A DNA stretch of 64,000 nt from CAVRIA01 sp963721115 (GTDB lineage: Bacteria > Desulfobacterota > Binatia > HRBIN30 > CADEER01). Below are positions 62,701 to 64,000 of the stretch, one piece after another. Both the position numbers and the translations under genes were made by a program. The notes under the pieces were generated by a model. The model saw nothing but the letters and a program-made list of their open reading frames with translations. It was not told the origin of the DNA and ran no database searches. Within the stretch, counting starts at the first letter, position 1; each line of letters begins with the position of its first letter. The stretch covers positions 62,001-126,000 of the forward strand of contig CAVRIA010000015.1 of NCBI GenBank assembly GCA_963721115.1, written 5' to 3'.

Positions 62701-64000
62701 TCTTCGAGTACTGCCCTGGCCCCACCCCGACACCGCAGGGGCTGGTCCCCTCGGGCCCGGAGTTCCAGGTCAACGTCTTCACGGACGGTTACCAGAGCCA
62801 CGGCGACGTCGGCATGGACGCCAACGGCAACTTCGTCACCGTCTGGAAGGACGGCGCGAGCGGCTACATCACGGGCCGTCGCTTCGACGACGTCGGGACG
62901 CCGCTGTCCGGCGAGTTCGTCGTCGGCCCGTTCAGCACGAACTATGCGAATCCCCGCGTCGCGGTCGCGCCGAGCGGCGGCTTCGTCGTCGTGTGGCCGG
63001 CGTACGGCGACATCTTCGCCCAGCGCTACGACAGCGGCGGCACCGCCGCGGGCAGCGAGTTCCAGGCCAACACGGGCGTCGGTTACCTGTACGCGCCCGA
63101 CGTGGCCTCCGACGCCAGTGGCAACTTCGTCGTCGTCTGGCATTCCATCGGCACCTTGTTCGGCAGCTCGAGCGTTCAAGCGCAGCGCTTCGACAGCAGC
63201 GGCGGGTTCCTCGGCACGGAGTTCCAGGTCAATACGTACACGCCCGACTTTCAATCCTACGGGGTCGTCGCCGTGCAGCAGGCAACCGGCGACTTCGTGG
63301 TCGTGTGGGCGGATAACTCCGGGCTGGACGGAGATTCCTCCGGCGTCTTCGGCCAGCGCTTCGCCAGCGACGGGTCGACCCAGGGCACCGAGTTCCAGGT
63401 CAACACCTATACCTTCGATGACCAGAAAGATCCGGCCGTGGCGGTCGATGGCCTGGGCAACTTCGTGGTCTCGTGGACCGGCGGGTCCTACTCCCTGAGC
63501 CAGGACGGACACAGCACAGGCGTCTTCGCGCAGCGTTTCGACAGCAGCGGCGCCGCCGCCGGCACCGAGTTCCAGGTCAACACGTTCACGTTGGAGGCGC
63601 AGGGCCACCCGGCGGTGGCCGCGGGAGGTGCGAACGACTTCGTGATCGTCTGGGACAGCGGAGCGAGCGACGGTGCCTTGAGCGTGTACGGCCAGCGTTT
63701 CGACGTCAGCGGCGCGCCTCTCGGCACCGAGTTCCAGGTCAATACGTACACGTCGGGCTTCCAGGAAATCCCGGCCATCGCCGCGGCGGGGCCGGACTTC
63801 GCCGTGCTCTGGCAGAGCAGGGTCCAGGACGGTGACGGGGCCGGCATCTTCGGCCAGCGCTTCGTGACGACGTGCGGCGACGGGGTGGTCGGGCCGGGCG
63901 AGCAGTGCGATCCGCCGAACGGAACGACCTGCAGCAGCGGCTGCGCCTTCCCGACCCCGACGCCGGCGGACACGGCGACGCCGTCCGCGACGGCGACCTC
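59705..64000 (+). CDS. Giant Thr/Pro-rich surface lipoprotein, copy B (3' end outside window, one frameshift)
   Basis: Paralogue of the 51261 gene, 8,444 bases downstream. Same lipoprotein signal and linker, same first beta domain with very few replacements (for example 'VDPLDFPVDP' for 'VDPGGFPVDP'), a rearranged Thr/Pro linker, the same DNRLRE-like domain (in frame at the site where copy A is shifted: GCGGGGACCTAC) and FQVNTYT/FGQRF repeats, ending in the window just after the Myxococcus Cys repeat 'CGDGVVGPGEQCDPPNGTTC'. One +1 shift at about 60924 (GTCGAACACGG for GTCGACACGG). At 61594-61620 several small deletions sum to -6 and leave an Arg-rich patch. The repeats diverge more than domain 1, indicating different rates or conversion. 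Confidence 0.85.
60643..62140 (+). repeat. Thr/Pro-coding minisatellite in copy B
   Basis: Same degenerate repeat as in copy A, ending at CCGACGTTCACGCCGGCGGC before the DNRLRE-like domain. Relative to copy A it has different numbers and orders of the longer units, showing that the array evolves by slippage or unequal exchange after the duplication. Confidence 0.85.

Overview
The window is high-GC bacterial DNA, densely coded on both strands. It carries the conserved block ffh-rpsP-khpA-rimM-trmD-RNA methyltransferase-rplS, Gram-negative envelope genes (LolB-like lipoprotein, outer-membrane barrel, YkuD transpeptidase), an F420-type luciferase-like oxidoreductase, a cytochrome P450, an AtuA/acyl-CoA-carboxylase catabolic set, secreted proteins with dockerin-like EF-hand pairs, and a large Thr/Pro-rich surface protein with a Myxococcus-type cysteine repeat. 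By inference this is an uncultured deltaproteobacterial or Binatota-like lineage. No rRNA, tRNA, transposase, phage gene or CRISPR array was recognised.

Layout. 0-7.6 kb: end of a TPR protein, a LolB-like lipoprotein and a five-gene dipeptide/oligopeptide ABC transporter. 7.7-8.2: bactofilin. 8.2-12.4 (minus): ribosome, tRNA-modification and SRP operon. 12.6-16.2: small membrane proteins, a flippase-like protein and an LLM oxidoreductase. 16.3-22.1: carboxyltransferase, enoyl-CoA hydratase and AtuA-like protein (branched or terpenoid acyl-CoA catabolism), with a 39-bp minisatellite and a beta-propeller protein between them. 22.1-28.6: dockerin-like secreted protein, small proteins, CBS protein, YkuD transpeptidase, P450 and a receiver-PAS-PAS protein. 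28.8-34.1 (minus): M1-like peptidase with a PD40 propeller, and a Ktr/Trk potassium uptake pair. 34.2-41.1: phytase-like esterase, copper-monooxygenase-like secreted protein, HD hydrolase, nucleoside hydrolase and tyrosine phosphatase. 41.1-44.4: a gene-free repeat region of about 11 tandem copies of a roughly 180-240 bp cruciform-forming unit. 44.5-47.7: lipase, its foldase and a royal-jelly-like protein. 48.1-51.1: glutaminase, degenerate receiver-GAF protein and MinD-like ATPase. 51.2-64.0: giant Thr/Pro-repeat lipoprotein, TPR-beta-barrel and FecR protein, followed by a second copy of the giant lipoprotein that runs off the window.

The most interesting locus is 51-64 kb. A surface-type lipoprotein gene overlaps by four bases a Slam-like TPR + 'YDSNV' barrel gene, which is followed by a FecR-domain protein. 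The segment was then duplicated with a period of 8,444 bp: a remnant of the 3' end of the minD-like gene sits in front of the second copy. This suggests a surface-display system that is expanding by tandem duplication.

About sixteen single-base frameshifts interrupt otherwise well-conserved genes, including the normally essential trmD. Nearly all are +1. They look like sequence or assembly error rather than decay, so these genes are annotated end to end and flagged.
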